Below, one piece after another: positions 35,909 to 49,853 of a DNA stretch of 64,000 bases. This stretch comes from Paenarthrobacter ureafaciens (GTDB taxonomy: Bacteria > Actinomycetota > Actinomycetes > Actinomycetales > Micrococcaceae), in assembly GCF_004028095.1 (NCBI RefSeq), contig NZ_SBHM01000007.1, positions 1,302,001 to 1,366,000 on the forward strand, written 5' to 3'. The notes beneath the pieces were generated by a model. The model made no database searches and was not told where the DNA came from. It saw only the letters and a program-made list of their open reading frames with translations. Numbering within the stretch: the first letter of the stretch is position 1; each line of letters opens with the position of its first letter. A program made the translations under genes and the position numbers.

Positions 35909-37102
35909 GTGTATTTGGAACATCTCTCGCTCACGGATTTCCGCAGCTATGCACAGGTAGACCTCAAGCTCGGGCCGGGTGTCACCGTTCTGGTAGGGTC
36001 AAACGGCATCGGCAAGACCAACCTCATGGAAGCCATCGGGTACTTGGCAACCCTCAGCTCCCACCGTGTGAGCAGCGACGCCCCGCTGCTGAGGTTCGGC
36101 ACCGAGCGTGCCATGATCCGCGCCCGCCTGGTCCGCGGCGAACAGTCAAGCATCATAGAAGTCGAAATCAATGCCGGCAGGGCCAACCGCGGACGCATCA
36201 ACCGCGGAAATCCGGTACGGGCGAGGGACATCCTTGGCATTTGCCAAACAGTGCTCTTTGCCCCGGAAGACTTGGCTCTTGTCAAGGGAGACCCCTCCAA
36301 CCGGCGGCGTTTCCTGGATGAGCTCCTGGTCAGCCTGGTCCCGCGGCATGCTGCCACACGCAGTGACTACGACCGCGTCCTCAAGCAGCGTAACGCCCTC
36401 CTGAAATCTGCCCGAACAGGAAAATTCACCGCGGGCCATGAGGCCACCCTTGACGTCTGGGACCAGCATATGGCCCGTGCCGGTGCACAGCTTCTGCACG
36501 CAAGGCTCGAGTTGGTGGAACGCCTCCGTCCGCACTTGAACAGCGCCTACGCGCAACTCACCGACGGTTCAAAGATCGCCGGCGCGGTTTACCGCTCAAC
36601 CATCCAGGGCGTACTCGACGACGACGGCGGTCCGGCCGAGCAGCCCACGCAAGGCCCGCCGTCGGGCGAGGAACTCCGGCAGTTGTCCGTGGACGAACTC
36701 ACCGAACGCTATATCCAGGCGTTTGCCGTAGCCCGCAAGAAGGAACTCGAACGCGGGATCTCGCTGGTTGGCCCGCATCGGGACGAGCTCGAGCTGATGC
36801 TCGGCCAGGCACCGGCCAAGGGGTACGCCTCGCACGGTGAGACGTGGTCCATGTGTTTGTCCCTGCGCTTGGCTTCCTACTACGTCATGCTCGATGACGC
36901 ACGCACCGGCGGGACCGCGCCCATTCTCATTCTTGACGACGTCTTCGCCGAGTTGGACGTCCAGCGACGGCGTAAACTGGCAGCAATCGTGGCCGGCGCC
37001 GAACAGGTGCTCGTGACGGCCGCAGTCGACGCCGATATTCCGGAGGAGCTGGCCGGACGGCGCGTAACCGTTGTTCCGGGAGGCATCGATGGTGAAGGGT
37101 GA
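35909..37102 (+). CDS. recF: DNA replication and repair protein RecF
   Basis: SMC-like ATPase of the RecFOR recombination path that binds gapped DNA. The 397-residue protein starts at GTG 35909 with AGGAG 14 bases upstream. It shows Walker [11 protein letters not shown] (about 31-40), the signature-like [11 protein letters not shown] and Walker [13 protein letters not shown] (near 335). The family motif HRDELEL is present. Its end overlaps the start of the dciA gene. Confidence 0.96.
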   Translation: MYLEHLSLTDFRSYAQVDLKLGPGVTVLVGSNGIGKTNLMEAIGYLATLSSHRVSSDAPLLRFGTERAMIRARLVRGEQSSIIEVEINAGRANRGRINRGNPVRARDILGICQTVLFAPEDLALVKGDPSNRRRFLDELLVSLVPRHAATRSDYDRVLKQRNALLKSARTGKFTAGHEATLDVWDQHMARAGAQLLHARLELVERLRPHLNSAYAQLTDGSKIAGAVYRSTIQGVLDDDGGPAEQPTQGPPSGEELRQLSVDELTERYIQAFAVARKKELERGISLVGPHRDELELMLGQAPAKGYASHGETWSMCLSLRLASYYVMLDDARTGGTAPILILDDVFAELDVQRRRKLAAIVAGAEQVLVTAAVDADIPEELAGRRVTVVPGGIDGEG

Positions 37103-37643
37103 CGCTGACGGACTCCAACCCGACCGGGTTCCCGACCAGATCGACGCTGCCCAGGCGGCCCTGAACAGGATGCGCGAGGCGGCCGCGGCGCGAGGCGAAG
37201 TGCGTCAGCGGGCACCCCGGCCGGGGACGACTCAAAAACGAACCGGGCTCCGGGGAACCAAAGGGTTCTCGCAATTCCATGGAAGCGGCCGCGACCCCTT
37301 GGGATTGGGAAAAGTGGTTGGACGCCTGGTGGCCGAACGCGGCTGGACGTCACCCGTTGCCGTGGGCTCCGTCATGGCTGAATGGGCCACACTTGTGGGG
37401 CCGGACATCTCGGCGCACTGCACGCCTGAGAGCTTCACGGACACAACCCTCCATGTGCGCTGCGATTCAACCGCGTGGGCAACGCAGCTGCGCCTGCTGA
37501 GTTCGAGCTTGCTTGAGCTGTTCCGGAAGGAACTCGGTGAAGGCGTCGTCACCAGCATCCAGGTCCTCGGACCCTCGGCACCGAGCTGGCGGAAAGGCGG
37601 CCGCAGTGTCAACGGTCGCGGACCCCGGGACACATACGGCTGA
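37089..37643 (+). CDS. DciA-family (DUF721) protein
   Basis: A 184-residue protein between recF and gyrB, the conserved place of DUF721/DciA in actinobacteria. The N-terminal half is charged and likely flexible (Ala/Arg-rich). The DciA domain (about 75-165) contains [20 protein letters not shown] and the SWQL-like segment [15 protein letters not shown]. In other bacteria DciA helps load the replicative helicase DnaB onto DNA. Its start (ATG 37089 or GTG 37092) overlaps recF by 14 or 11 bases, so the two are translationally coupled. Confidence 0.88.
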   Translation: MVKGDADGLQPDRVPDQIDAAQAALNRMREAAAARGEVRQRAPRPGTTQKRTGLRGTKGFSQFHGSGRDPLGLGKVVGRLVAERGWTSPVAVGSVMAEWATLVGPDISAHCTPESFTDTTLHVRCDSTAWATQLRLLSSSLLELFRKELGEGVVTSIQVLGPSAPSWRKGGRSVNGRGPRDTYG

Positions 37644-40057
<2,414 letters not shown>

Positions 40058-40120
40058 CAGCCGCCATCACTGCCTGAATATTCCTGAATCGACATATACC
40101 TGAAACGGAAATCTTAGATT

Positions 40121-42789
<2,669 letters not shown>

Positions 42790-42793
<4 letters not shown>

Positions 42794-43458
42794 GTAATTC
42801 CGACTCATATCCCAAGCCGAGCACAGGTGTCCCCGGCGGACTCCGGCAGCCATCAGGCAACGCCCCATCAGGAACGCCTGCCCGGCCCCAGCAGCGGCCG
42901 GGCGGAGCTCCCGCCGCTTCAGAGGCGCGTCCTGCTTCCTCCGGCGCTCCGCAGCGACCGGCCGGAGCCCCGGGCCAGCGTCCCGCCTCGAGTGGGCAGC
43001 GCCCCGCCGGAGCCCCGGGCCAACGCCCGGCAGCAACTGCCCAGCGCCCCGCCCAAGGCGGACCCGGATTGGTGAAGCCCGCCCCCAAGGCCAAGGTTCG
43101 CCGTGCACGGCTACTGGTCAGCAAGGTGGATCCATGGTCGGTGCTCAAGATGGCGTTCCTCCTGTCCGTTGCCCTTGGCATCGTCACCGTGGTGGCCGCC
43201 ATCGTGCTGTGGACTGTTCTGGATCTCACCGGCATCTTCAACCAGGTGGATAGCCTGCTTGGGACGCTTGCAGGTTCCGAGGGCAGCGGTTTTGAGCTGA
43301 AGAAGATTGCATCCCTGGGTCAGGTGGCATCCTTTGCCACGATTATTGCCGTCGTCAACGTGGTTTTGTTGACCGCCCTTTCCATGCTCTCCGCCGTCTT
43401 GTATAACATTTCGGCAACGCTGGTTGGCGGCATCGGTGTGACCCTGACGGACGACTAG
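42790..43458 (+). CDS. DUF3566 membrane protein
   Basis: A 222-residue protein of the DUF3566 family, restricted to actinobacteria and always next to gyrA. The first 100 residues are a Pro/Ala/Gly/Gln/Arg-rich, probably disordered repeat (GQRPA-like units, which are also DNA repeats). The conserved domain (about 103-222) has two hydrophobic segments (about 115-140 and 175-205) and ends in the [11 protein letters not shown] signature. Start is GTG 42790 overlapping the gyrA stop. Function unknown; a role in the cell cycle has been proposed only from location. Confidence 0.9.
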
Positions 43459-43516
43459 TGAAAACCCCCGGAATTACGCGGAAAAACGGCGTAAAGAAGG
43501 GGATTCGGGCCTCGAT

Positions 43517-43546
43517 TTGAGATCGGGCCGGGATGTGCTGTACAGT
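43517..43546 (+). promoter_or_regulatory. Promoter of tRNA-Ile
   Basis: TTGAGA (43517-43522) and TACAGT (43541-43546) with an 18-base spacer, the best sigma-70-type promoter seen near the tRNA; it ends 25 bases upstream of the tRNA 5' end. Confidence 0.6.
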
Positions 43547-43571
43547 CATATCTCGGCCCGATGAGGCATCG

Positions 43572-43645
43572 GGGCGTATAGCTCAGGCGGTTAGAGCGCT
43601 TCGCTGATAACGAAGAGGTCCCAGGTTCAAGTCCTGGTACGCCCA
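43572..43645 (+). tRNA. tRNA-Ile (GAT)
   Basis: 74-base cloverleaf: acceptor GGGCGTA pairs with TACGCCC; D-loop AGCTCAGGCGGTTAGAGC; anticodon stem CTTCG/CGAAG around loop CTGATAA with anticodon GAT; T-arm CCAGGTTCAAGTCCTGG. 3' CCA not encoded in full (A then CGG). Confidence 0.95.
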
Positions 43646-43686
43646 CGGAACCCAGGTTCAGGAAACTGAACCGGAATGAGGTACTT

Positions 43687-43806
43687 GTGAAGAAGTTGCT
43701 GGTTGTAGTTGCAGCGGCGATCGCAGGTGTCCTGGTCTTCAAAAAGGCACAGGAATCCGAAGCCCGGAAGGATGTCTGGAGCAAGTCAACCGACAAGGTC
43801 GACTAG
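43687..43806 (+). CDS. DLW-39 family small membrane protein
   Basis: A 39-residue ORF between the two tRNAs, starting at GTG 43687 with GAGG (43677-43680) in good register. It begins MKKLLVVVAAAIAGVLVF, one membrane helix (about 3-18), followed by a charged KKAQESEAR stretch and the WSKSTDKVD tail. Length, position between gyrA and the tRNAs, and the acid-Val/Leu-Trp pattern fit the actinobacterial DLW-39 family. Function is not known. Confidence 0.85.
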   Translation: MKKLLVVVAAAIAGVLVFKKAQESEARKDVWSKSTDKVD

Positions 43807-43876
43807 CCGAAGAGCCCGGCGGGACCCGGTAAATACGGGTCTGAACGTAGGGTATGATAGACGGGTTGCTTCTTAT

Positions 43877-43952
43877 GGGGGCATGGCGCAATTGGTAGCG
43901 CACCTGCTTTGCAAGCAGGGGGTTAGGGGTTCGAGTCCCCTTGCCTCCACCA
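43877..43952 (+). tRNA. tRNA-Ala (TGC)
   Basis: Acceptor GGGGGCA pairs with TGCCTCC (one GT wobble); anticodon stem CCTGC/GCAGG and loop TTTGCAA with anticodon TGC; T-arm AGGGGTTCGAGTCCCCT. The 3' CCA is encoded. TATGAT (43853-43858) is a likely -10. Confidence 0.95.
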
Positions 43953-43957
43953 TAAGG

Positions 43958-43990
43958 AAAGTCCCGGTCAGAAATGACCGGGACTTTTGC
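43958..43990 (+). terminator. tRNA-Ala terminator
   Basis: 13-base perfect stem AAAGTCCCGGTCA / TGACCGGGACTTT, GAAA loop and TTTTGCTTTC after it. It closes the tRNA-Ile/DLW-39/tRNA-Ala stretch. Confidence 0.9.
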
Positions 43991-44060
43991 TTTCTAACCA
44001 ACGGATTGCTTTTCGGGGTTATAGGACAAAACGTGTGTAAACCCCGGGCGCGTCATGGGG

Positions 44061-46115
44061 TCAGGAACCCGGCGCCCGCCGTAGGGCATCCTCCAAAAAC
44101 GTCTTCAACTCGCCGTCGCCAAAGACGGGGGTCACCACGCCGAGTGCCAGCGTCGGCTGGGTTCTCGCCCCTGCTGCAGTAAGGGCACTGTTCACGTTGC
44201 GGCGGCTTTCGGCCACGCTCTCCGAGTCGCCCCGCCGTGCGGCTTCCAGCATGGCAATGGCCTCCTCTACCCCGCGCCCGAATTCCGCAGCGGCAGCAGC
44301 CCAGTGCTCAGCGTCGGCAGCGAAGCCCGGCTCTGCCATCCGCGGCAGGAGTTCAGGCAGTTTCTGCAGCAGCTCAGCGCGCCGGAGCAAATCTCCCGAA
44401 GGTGCCTTTCCGGCGTCGTAATCCGACCAGAACTGCCGGATGTCCCGGCGGAGGGCGGGAGCCGAAGGCGTGAGTTCGTCGTCCTGCCAGTCTTGGTTCA
44501 GGTCCACGAATGCCCTCACGGCAGCTTGGACCTGCTGGTCCGGTCCGGCGAGCTGGGCGAGGGCGGCGTCCATGGATTCCTGTGGACGGTACGCCGGACC
44601 GTTCCATGAAAAGTCCGCGTAATTGAAGATGGCGGGCAGCGAAAGGTAGGGCTGGATCATGGGGTTGGTGACGATGCCCTGCACGGACTGGTACAGGTCG
44701 GCGTCCCTGCCGATCAGTGGCGCCATGAACAAGTGGTCCTGTGAAAAATCGTTCACGGGGTAGTTATCCCAAATGACGATCGGCCGGCCTGCGTCCTCAC
44801 GACCGTAGCTCCGCCGGGCAGCCTGTGCCGAATCCCGTGTGATCCTGTGCGAGACCACGTCTTCACCCGTCCACTGCACCACGATGGCGGGATCGAGCAG
44901 CCGCCCCAGCTGTTTCTTGTACGGGTTGCTTCCGGAACCCGTGTAGAAGGTGGGCACTGTTTCCAGCGGCTGGAGGTCTTGCTTCCCGGCGGTGAAACGC
45001 TCCTGCAAGGAATTCAGGAAGCCGGCCTGGGCCTTGGCAAGATTGGATGGGCCCGAGCCGAACTCCTCCAGGTCCTCCGGACATTGGACCTTGGTAGCAA
45101 TGTCATCCAGCGGAATGACGAAGGACCGGACGCCAAGGCCGTACAGCGACTCGAGTTTGGTGATGGCGTCCTCAAGATCCGAATCCCGGGAGTAGCAAAC
45201 ATCGATGCCCGGTGAGAGCGCGTACGTAAACCTGAGATGGTTGGCCTCTGCCGCCTCTATGAGCTCCTGGAGTTCCGTGAGTTCCTGAGCTGAATAGAGA
45301 TCCCGCCACTTCTCCCGGAGCAGGGGGTCGTCTTTGGGTGAATAGATATAGGTGTTCATTTTCTGCCGCCCCGCGAAGCTGATGACGTCCAGGCGGGCTT
45401 GGTGCGACCACGGCGTGCCGTAGAACCCCTCGATCACACCCCGGGTTTCCATCAGGGGCCAGTCGCTGACATGCAGCGCGGGGACCGATCCGGCCTTGAG
45501 CAATTGCCGCAGCGTTTGCACGCTGTGGAAGACGCCGTCGCCATCGTGGCCGACCAGGACCGCCGTCGGAATCCCCTCCAACTTTCCAGTGGCGACGACG
45601 TACCCTTCCGCCCGGTCCAAGGCCTCCCCGTCCTCGGGCCTCTCCGTTCCCAAGTCCCTCAGGGCGGAACGTGCCGGAGATGCTTCCCCGCCGAGGCCGA
45701 GATAGACGGCTGAGGAACCCTCCGACGGCTTGTCGAGGGCTGCGACCACCTCCGCGGTGCCACCGGCAGCGGCTATCACGTCCAGTAGCGCGTCCAGGGC
45801 CGGCTGGTCGGTTCCGGGGGCAGCGACCACGTGGACCCGTCCGGTGAGGGGTACTGATTCGCCGGACTGCGACACTGCGTGCTGCGGTACGGGATGAACC
45901 GCGGGCAAATCCCCCCTTGAACGGTCCCCGCCGCCGGGCACCTCCCGCGCGCTGATGAACCAGCCGGCGATGACCGCAGCAACCAGCAAACCGGCGACGG
46001 AAAGCAGCAGGAAGCGGCGTCGCCGGGAGCCTGCGCGAGCGGATGGTGCATTCAATCGGTAGCCCTTTGGATTCGCCGTCTCCGGCCGGCTGGAATGATG
46101 TGTCAAGACAATCAC
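44061..46115 (-). CDS. Membrane-anchored GH84 beta-N-acetylglucosaminidase
   Basis: Glycosidase expected to remove beta-linked N-acetylglucosamine outside the cell. The 684-residue protein starts at GTG 46115 behind GGAGGAAACA. A basic N-terminus and one membrane helix (34-54) anchor it. A GH20b-like N-domain (about 75-215) precedes the GH84 barrel with GVIEGFYGTPWSHQAR (226-241), MNTYIYSPKDDP (253-264) and the catalytic pair Asp337-Asp338 in VIPLDDIA. These match GH84 (bacterial O-GlcNAcase/hyaluronidase). Whether the substrate is a host glycan, peptidoglycan or chitin oligomer cannot be read from the sequence. Confidence 0.92.
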   Translation of the reverse strand: MIVLTHHSSRPETANPKGYRLNAPSARAGSRRRRFLLLSVAGLLVAAVIAGWFISAREVPGGGDRSRGDLPAVHPVPQHAVSQSGESVPLTGRVHVVAAPGTDQPALDALLDVIAAAGGTAEVVAALDKPSEGSSAVYLGLGGEASPARSALRDLGTERPEDGEALDRAEGYVVATGKLEGIPTAVLVGHDGDGVFHSVQTLRQLLKAGSVPALHVSDWPLMETRGVIEGFYGTPWSHQARLDVISFAGRQKMNTYIYSPKDDPLLREKWRDLYSAQELTELQELIEAAEANHLRFTYALSPGIDVCYSRDSDLEDAITKLESLYGLGVRSFVIPLDDIATKVQCPEDLEEFGSGPSNLAKAQAGFLNSLQERFTAGKQDLQPLETVPTFYTGSGSNPYKKQLGRLLDPAIVVQWTGEDVVSHRITRDSAQAARRSYGREDAGRPIVIWDNYPVNDFSQDHLFMAPLIGRDADLYQSVQGIVTNPMIQPYLSLPAIFNYADFSWNGPAYRPQESMDAALAQLAGPDQQVQAAVRAFVDLNQDWQDDELTPSAPALRRDIRQFWSDYDAGKAPSGDLLRRAELLQKLPELLPRMAEPGFAADAEHWAAAAAEFGRGVEEAIAMLEAARRGDSESVAESRRNVNSALTAAGARTQPTLALGVVTPVFGDGELKTFLEDALRRAPGS

Positions 46116-46172
46116 ACTGTTTCCTCCACAGATAGGGGTAATGCGCAGTCCCCGCCGAACTAAGGTTGATCC

Positions 46173-47081
46173 GTGAATCTCCTCATTTCGGCCCTGGGTG
46201 TACTGGGCGTAGCCTCATCCGGACCACTCATCGCCGGAACGCTCGGTGCTACCTCGGTAACTGCCTTGGCGATCGCGTTCTGGCGGAACGCCATAGCTGC
46301 CGTCGTGATGGCCGTTCCCGTGGCGGTCCGTGAACCGAGGCAGTTCACAGGAGTCACCCGCCGGGAGTTCGGCTGGTCCGCCGTGGCTGCCGTGGCATTG
46401 GCTTTCCACTTTGCCTGTTTCATTACGGCGTTGCAGCTCACGTCCGTCGCCGCCGCTACGGCGTTGGTGTGCCTGCAGTCCGCGTGGATCGCTGTCTTCC
46501 AGCTGTTCAGGGGAACCCGCCACCGCTGGCCCGTCCTGCTGGGCCTGGGCATCGCATTCGGCGGCGTCGTTGCCATCACGGGATTCGACATGGGCTCGTC
46601 CACGGACGCGCTTATTGGTGACGTCCTCGCCCTGGCCGGCGGCGCCTTGGCAGGGCTCTATACGCTCGCGGGCGGCAAAGCGCGCCAGTCGATGGGAACC
46701 GGAACCTACACCACGCTTTGCTACGGAATGTGCGCGGCTTTGGTGGCTGTCATGGCGTTGTTCAGCGGGCAGCCGCTGGCAGGGTTCGACGCCGGAGGGT
46801 GGCTTGGGATTCTTGCCATCACCGTGTGTGCGCAGCTGGTAGGCCACACCGCCTTCAACCATCTCCTGGCGACCATGAGTCCGCTGGTGGTTTCCATGAT
46901 CATCCTGCTGGAGATTCCGGGAGCGGCCATCCTGGCGGCAATCTTCCTCAATGAGACCCTGCCCGGCGGGACCTACGCCGGCCTGGCCTTGATCCTGGTG
47001 GGACTCGCCGTGGTGGTGTCCGGGCAGCGGAGGGGGCGTGCGCGGGCAGACCGGCGCGAAGCTGAGCTGGGAACGGACTGA
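46173..47081 (+). CDS. EamA/DMT-family transporter
   Basis: A 302-residue integral membrane protein with ten hydrophobic segments in two EamA repeats, starting at GTG 46173. Repeat 1 begins with LGVLGVASSGPLIAG and contains ALAIAFWRNAIAAVVM; repeat 2 begins near residue 145 (IGDVLALAGGALAGLYTLAGG) and ends with LPGGTYAGLALILVGLAVVV. The charged tail (RGRARADRREAEL) is cytoplasmic. DMT transporters export or import small metabolites; this substrate is unknown. It is divergent from the GH84 gene. Confidence 0.9.
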   Translation: MNLLISALGVLGVASSGPLIAGTLGATSVTALAIAFWRNAIAAVVMAVPVAVREPRQFTGVTRREFGWSAVAAVALAFHFACFITALQLTSVAAATALVCLQSAWIAVFQLFRGTRHRWPVLLGLGIAFGGVVAITGFDMGSSTDALIGDVLALAGGALAGLYTLAGGKARQSMGTGTYTTLCYGMCAALVAVMALFSGQPLAGFDAGGWLGILAITVCAQLVGHTAFNHLLATMSPLVVSMIILLEIPGAAILAAIFLNETLPGGTYAGLALILVGLAVVVSGQRRGRARADRREAELGTD

Positions 47082-47109
47082 ACCAGCCGCCGTCGTACTT
47101 GACGCGGTG

Positions 47110-47991
47110 TCAGAGACCGCCGCGGCGGACGCCGCCGGAAACCGCGTTGGCAGCGTGGATTGCCCGGAGGAGCTTAGCCGGGAAGTACACGGAGAAGAAC
47201 ACCACCATCGGCGCCTTCAGTGCCATCTTCTTGACGTTGTGGGCCTTGTAAGTGCGGTCAAAGCGCGTCACGTAGTAGCGGTAATCCCGGGGCGAGTCCT
47301 CAAGCCGGCGCGCTGACATTCCGGACACCATCTGGGGCCAGTACTGGATCCGGAGGTCGTGTTCGGCGAGGTGCAGTGAGAGATCGATGTCCTCATGCAT
47401 TTCGTCCTTCTCATCCAGGCAGGCTTCATCCCTGATGGTTTCCCACGCCGAACGGCGAAGCGCCATGTTGGAGCCGAACAGGAAGTGGTACTGGTGCTTC
47501 GCCAGGCGCAGCATGAGCTGGCGCATCTTGTCGTCTGCCTTAAGGCCGAAACGGCGCATAGGCATGTCGTAGTACACCACCGGACCCGTTGCTGCCTGAA
47601 CGGTGGGATCAGCGAAGGCCTTCTGGACCTGCTCCACCCAGTCAGGTTCCAGGACCGAGTCGGCATCGATCCTGCCGATGATGTCGCCGGTGGCGCTATT
47701 GAGGCCGTAGTTCCGCGTGGGAATGAGGCCTTGGACGTCCGCTTGCTTCAGCAGGATGATCGGGCTCTCCGGATATTCCTGCTGCATCCGGCGAACAATC
47801 TTTGCCGTTCGGTCCTTGGACAGGTTGTCCACCACGATGATTTCCTTCGCAGGAACAGACTGATAAATGGCCGCGATGAGGCACTGGCGTATGACGCTTT
47901 CCTCGTTGTACGCCGGGATGACAATTGAAACGCCCGGAGGTTCCGCGCGCTCCTTAAGTTCACCCTCGAAGGGTCTATCAGCTGACATCAT
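47110..47991 (-). CDS. Glycosyltransferase family 2
   Basis: A 293-residue GT-A fold enzyme. VSIVIPAYNEESVI (about 20-33) and IIVVDNLSKDRT bind the sugar nucleotide; the DXD-like RIDADSV (near 112-118) binds metal. Later motifs include GPVVYYDMP and DEMHEDIDLSLHL, where an ED pair is the expected catalytic base region. The C-terminus has one hydrophobic stretch (about 262-278), so it may sit on the membrane. Convergent with the EamA transporter. Product unknown, likely an envelope polysaccharide or glycolipid. Confidence 0.92.
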   Translation of the reverse strand: MMSADRPFEGELKERAEPPGVSIVIPAYNEESVIRQCLIAAIYQSVPAKEIIVVDNLSKDRTAKIVRRMQQEYPESPIILLKQADVQGLIPTRNYGLNSATGDIIGRIDADSVLEPDWVEQVQKAFADPTVQAATGPVVYYDMPMRRFGLKADDKMRQLMLRLAKHQYHFLFGSNMALRRSAWETIRDEACLDEKDEMHEDIDLSLHLAEHDLRIQYWPQMVSGMSARRLEDSPRDYRYYVTRFDRTYKAHNVKKMALKAPMVVFFSVYFPAKLLRAIHAANAVSGGVRRGGL

Positions 47992-48130
47992 TTCAAATCT
48001 AGCACCCGGCCACGGAGCCCCAGCGGACTGTTCGGCGTGGGAAGGCCGCTTGGCGGGAATTCAGGGCCGGGAAGTTGCCTCGGCCGGGACCTTGTCTGGC
48101 GCCGGGACCTTGCCTGGCCTGGAAAACAAT

Positions 48131-48160
48131 GAAGGGACCCCGGCTAACCGGGGTCCCTTC
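48131..48160 (-). terminator. Terminator of the repeat-protein gene
   Basis: 13-base perfect stem GAAGGGACCCCGG / CCGGGGTCCCTTC with loop CTAA, 35 bases after the stop at 48196; on the minus strand it is followed by ATTGTTTTCC. Confidence 0.85.
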
Positions 48161-48195
48161 ATGGTTTGCTGATCGAACGCCGCCGATGGCTTGAA

Positions 48196-49149
48196 CTAGA
48201 GAGCGGAATCCTTGGAGTCCGTGCCCTTGTCCTCATCCTTGTGGGTGGCGGCAGCAATGTTCTTCACTGCCGTCTTTGCGTCCGTGGCGACGTTGGAGGC
48301 GTTGTCCTCGGTCTTCGCGAACGCGTCCTTGGTGGCCTGCTCTACTTCTGCCTTGGCTTCTTCCGGGGTGAGGTCGGAAGTTTTGGACTCAGCCGGGGCC
48401 GCAGCTGCTGCAGTTGCGGAGGCTGCTGCGTCCGCAGGAACCGGAGCGGGGGTCGGCGTTACCGGGGAAGGTGTCTTCCACGGGTCCTCCACCGGCTTGG
48501 CGGCCTTCCACGCAGCGACGCCGGCGGCAACCGCGGCGGCAATGACCGTGACAACCAACCAGCCGCGCTTCTTGGGCTTCTGCTGGGTAGCCAGCTGCTT
48601 GCTGACTGCCTTGCTGGTCTGTTCCGCCACAGCCTTGATCTGCTTGCTGGTGGCCTGCGCCTGTTCCTGGACGCCATGGACGACGCCGGACTCAACCAGG
48701 CGCTGGGCGACTGCATCGACCTGTGCCGGTGCATTCTCCAGAACATGGTGGACCGCAACCGATGCGTGGCCCAGCTGTTCGGAAAGCTTGGGCAAGTACT
48801 CTTCCACTACCTTGTCCCGGGCAACGCCGAGGGCAGGCGTGGCGCGGTTGAGCGTCTCCTGAATCTTGGGCGTTGCATCCTCAACAGCGTCGTGGATCTT
48901 GGGAGCCAGCTGGGCCAGCCCGTCCTGGATCCGCGGCGTGACCTTCTCCACGCCGTCGGCGAGGTTGTGTGCGGCCGACTTCAGTCCCTCCTGGATCTTG
49001 GGGGAAGCAGTGTCAATGCCGTGCTGGATTCGCGGAACAGCCCAGTTGACAGCTGCCTCTACACGTGGCGCTGCCCAGTCGCGGGCGTTATCCACGCTGG
49101 CCACAACTGTGTGCTCAAGGTCGCGGGCAATACGGTCTGATTTCTTCAC
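48196..49149 (-). CDS. Single-pass membrane protein with 11-residue amphipathic repeats
   Basis: A 317-residue protein starting at GTG 49149 behind GGGAGGT; the ATG 57 bases upstream lacks an SD. Residues about 25-115 carry an 11-residue repeat starting with Pro, Lys/Arg, Ile (PRIQHGIDTAS, PRIQDGLAQLA, PKIHDAVEDAT, PKIQETLNRAT), typical of long amphipathic helices such as apolipoproteins and LEA-like proteins. A coiled segment, one membrane helix (about 200-220) and a Pro/Ala-rich acidic tail follow. No family is recognised. Membrane-surface binding is a structural inference. A good terminator follows. Confidence 0.8.
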   Translation of the reverse strand: MKKSDRIARDLEHTVVASVDNARDWAAPRVEAAVNWAVPRIQHGIDTASPKIQEGLKSAAHNLADGVEKVTPRIQDGLAQLAPKIHDAVEDATPKIQETLNRATPALGVARDKVVEEYLPKLSEQLGHASVAVHHVLENAPAQVDAVAQRLVESGVVHGVQEQAQATSKQIKAVAEQTSKAVSKQLATQQKPKKRGWLVVTVIAAAVAAGVAAWKAAKPVEDPWKTPSPVTPTPAPVPADAAASATAAAAAPAESKTSDLTPEEAKAEVEQATKDAFAKTEDNASNVATDAKTAVKNIAAATHKDEDKGTDSKDSAL

Positions 49150-49304
49150 AACTACCTCCCGATACACATGCTCGTTTGTTGCTAGCCTACGTGCCCCAAA
49201 CTTCATGGGCTATTCATCGTCAAGATTCTTGCCCGATTTCACCGAGCGCGGAACCGGCTTCACGGCCAGTGGCGGCGTTGACCCTGCATGAAAGAATGGG
49301 ACGC

Positions 49305-49847
49305 ATGACCATTGCAACAGCAAAAGCCACAATTCACACGAGCCTGGGCGACATCAAGGTTGACCTTTTCGGCAACCACGCCCCCAAGACCGTTGCCAAC
49401 TTCATTGGCCTGGCCACTGGCGAAAAGTCCTGGACCCACCCGGAGACCGGCGAGGACAAGACCGGCACACCGCTTTACAACGGCACCATCTTCCACCGGA
49501 TCATCAAGGACTTCATGATCCAGGGCGGCGATCCCCTCGGCCGCGGCGTCGGCGGACCCGGCTACAAGTTCGACGACGAAATCCACCCCGAGCTGACCTT
49601 CAACGCTCCGTACAAGCTGGCCATGGCCAACGCGGGCGTCCAGATGGGCAAGGGCACCAACGGTTCCCAGTTCTTCATCACCACGGTGAACACCGACTGG
49701 CTGTTCGGCAAGCACAGCATCTTCGGCGAGGTCACCGACGAGGAGTCCCGCAAGGTTGTTGACGCAATCGAGGGCGTACGCACCGGCATGGGCGACCGTC
49801 CTGTTGAGGACGTCGTCATCAACAGCATCGACATCGAACAGCTCTAG
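49305..49847 (+). CDS. ppiA: Peptidyl-prolyl cis-trans isomerase, cyclophilin
   Basis: Cytoplasmic cyclophilin of 180 residues. The isomerase core shows FHRIIKDFMIQGGDP (catalytic Arg and Phe), GTNGSQFFIT (Gln and Phe) and a WLFGKHSIFGEV end. An internal loop GEKSWTHPETGEDKTGTPLYN is a longer actinobacterial variant. I chose ATG 49305; another ATG at 49296 is possible, giving three more residues. The order ppiA then rhomboid is conserved near the origin in actinobacteria. Confidence 0.95.
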   Translation: MTIATAKATIHTSLGDIKVDLFGNHAPKTVANFIGLATGEKSWTHPETGEDKTGTPLYNGTIFHRIIKDFMIQGGDPLGRGVGGPGYKFDDEIHPELTFNAPYKLAMANAGVQMGKGTNGSQFFITTVNTDWLFGKHSIFGEVTDEESRKVVDAIEGVRTGMGDRPVEDVVINSIDIEQL

Positions 49848-49853
49848 TCCTTC

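Noticed and set aside
42830..43075. Repeated GCCCCGGGCCAACGCCCGGC-like units in the DUF3566 gene
   Set aside because: They encode the low-complexity GQRPA-type N-terminus and are explained by protein repeats rather than a separate DNA element.
43459..43571. TTACGC...GCGTAA hairpin after the DUF3566 gene
   Set aside because: Six-base arms and no T-run; too weak to call a terminator.
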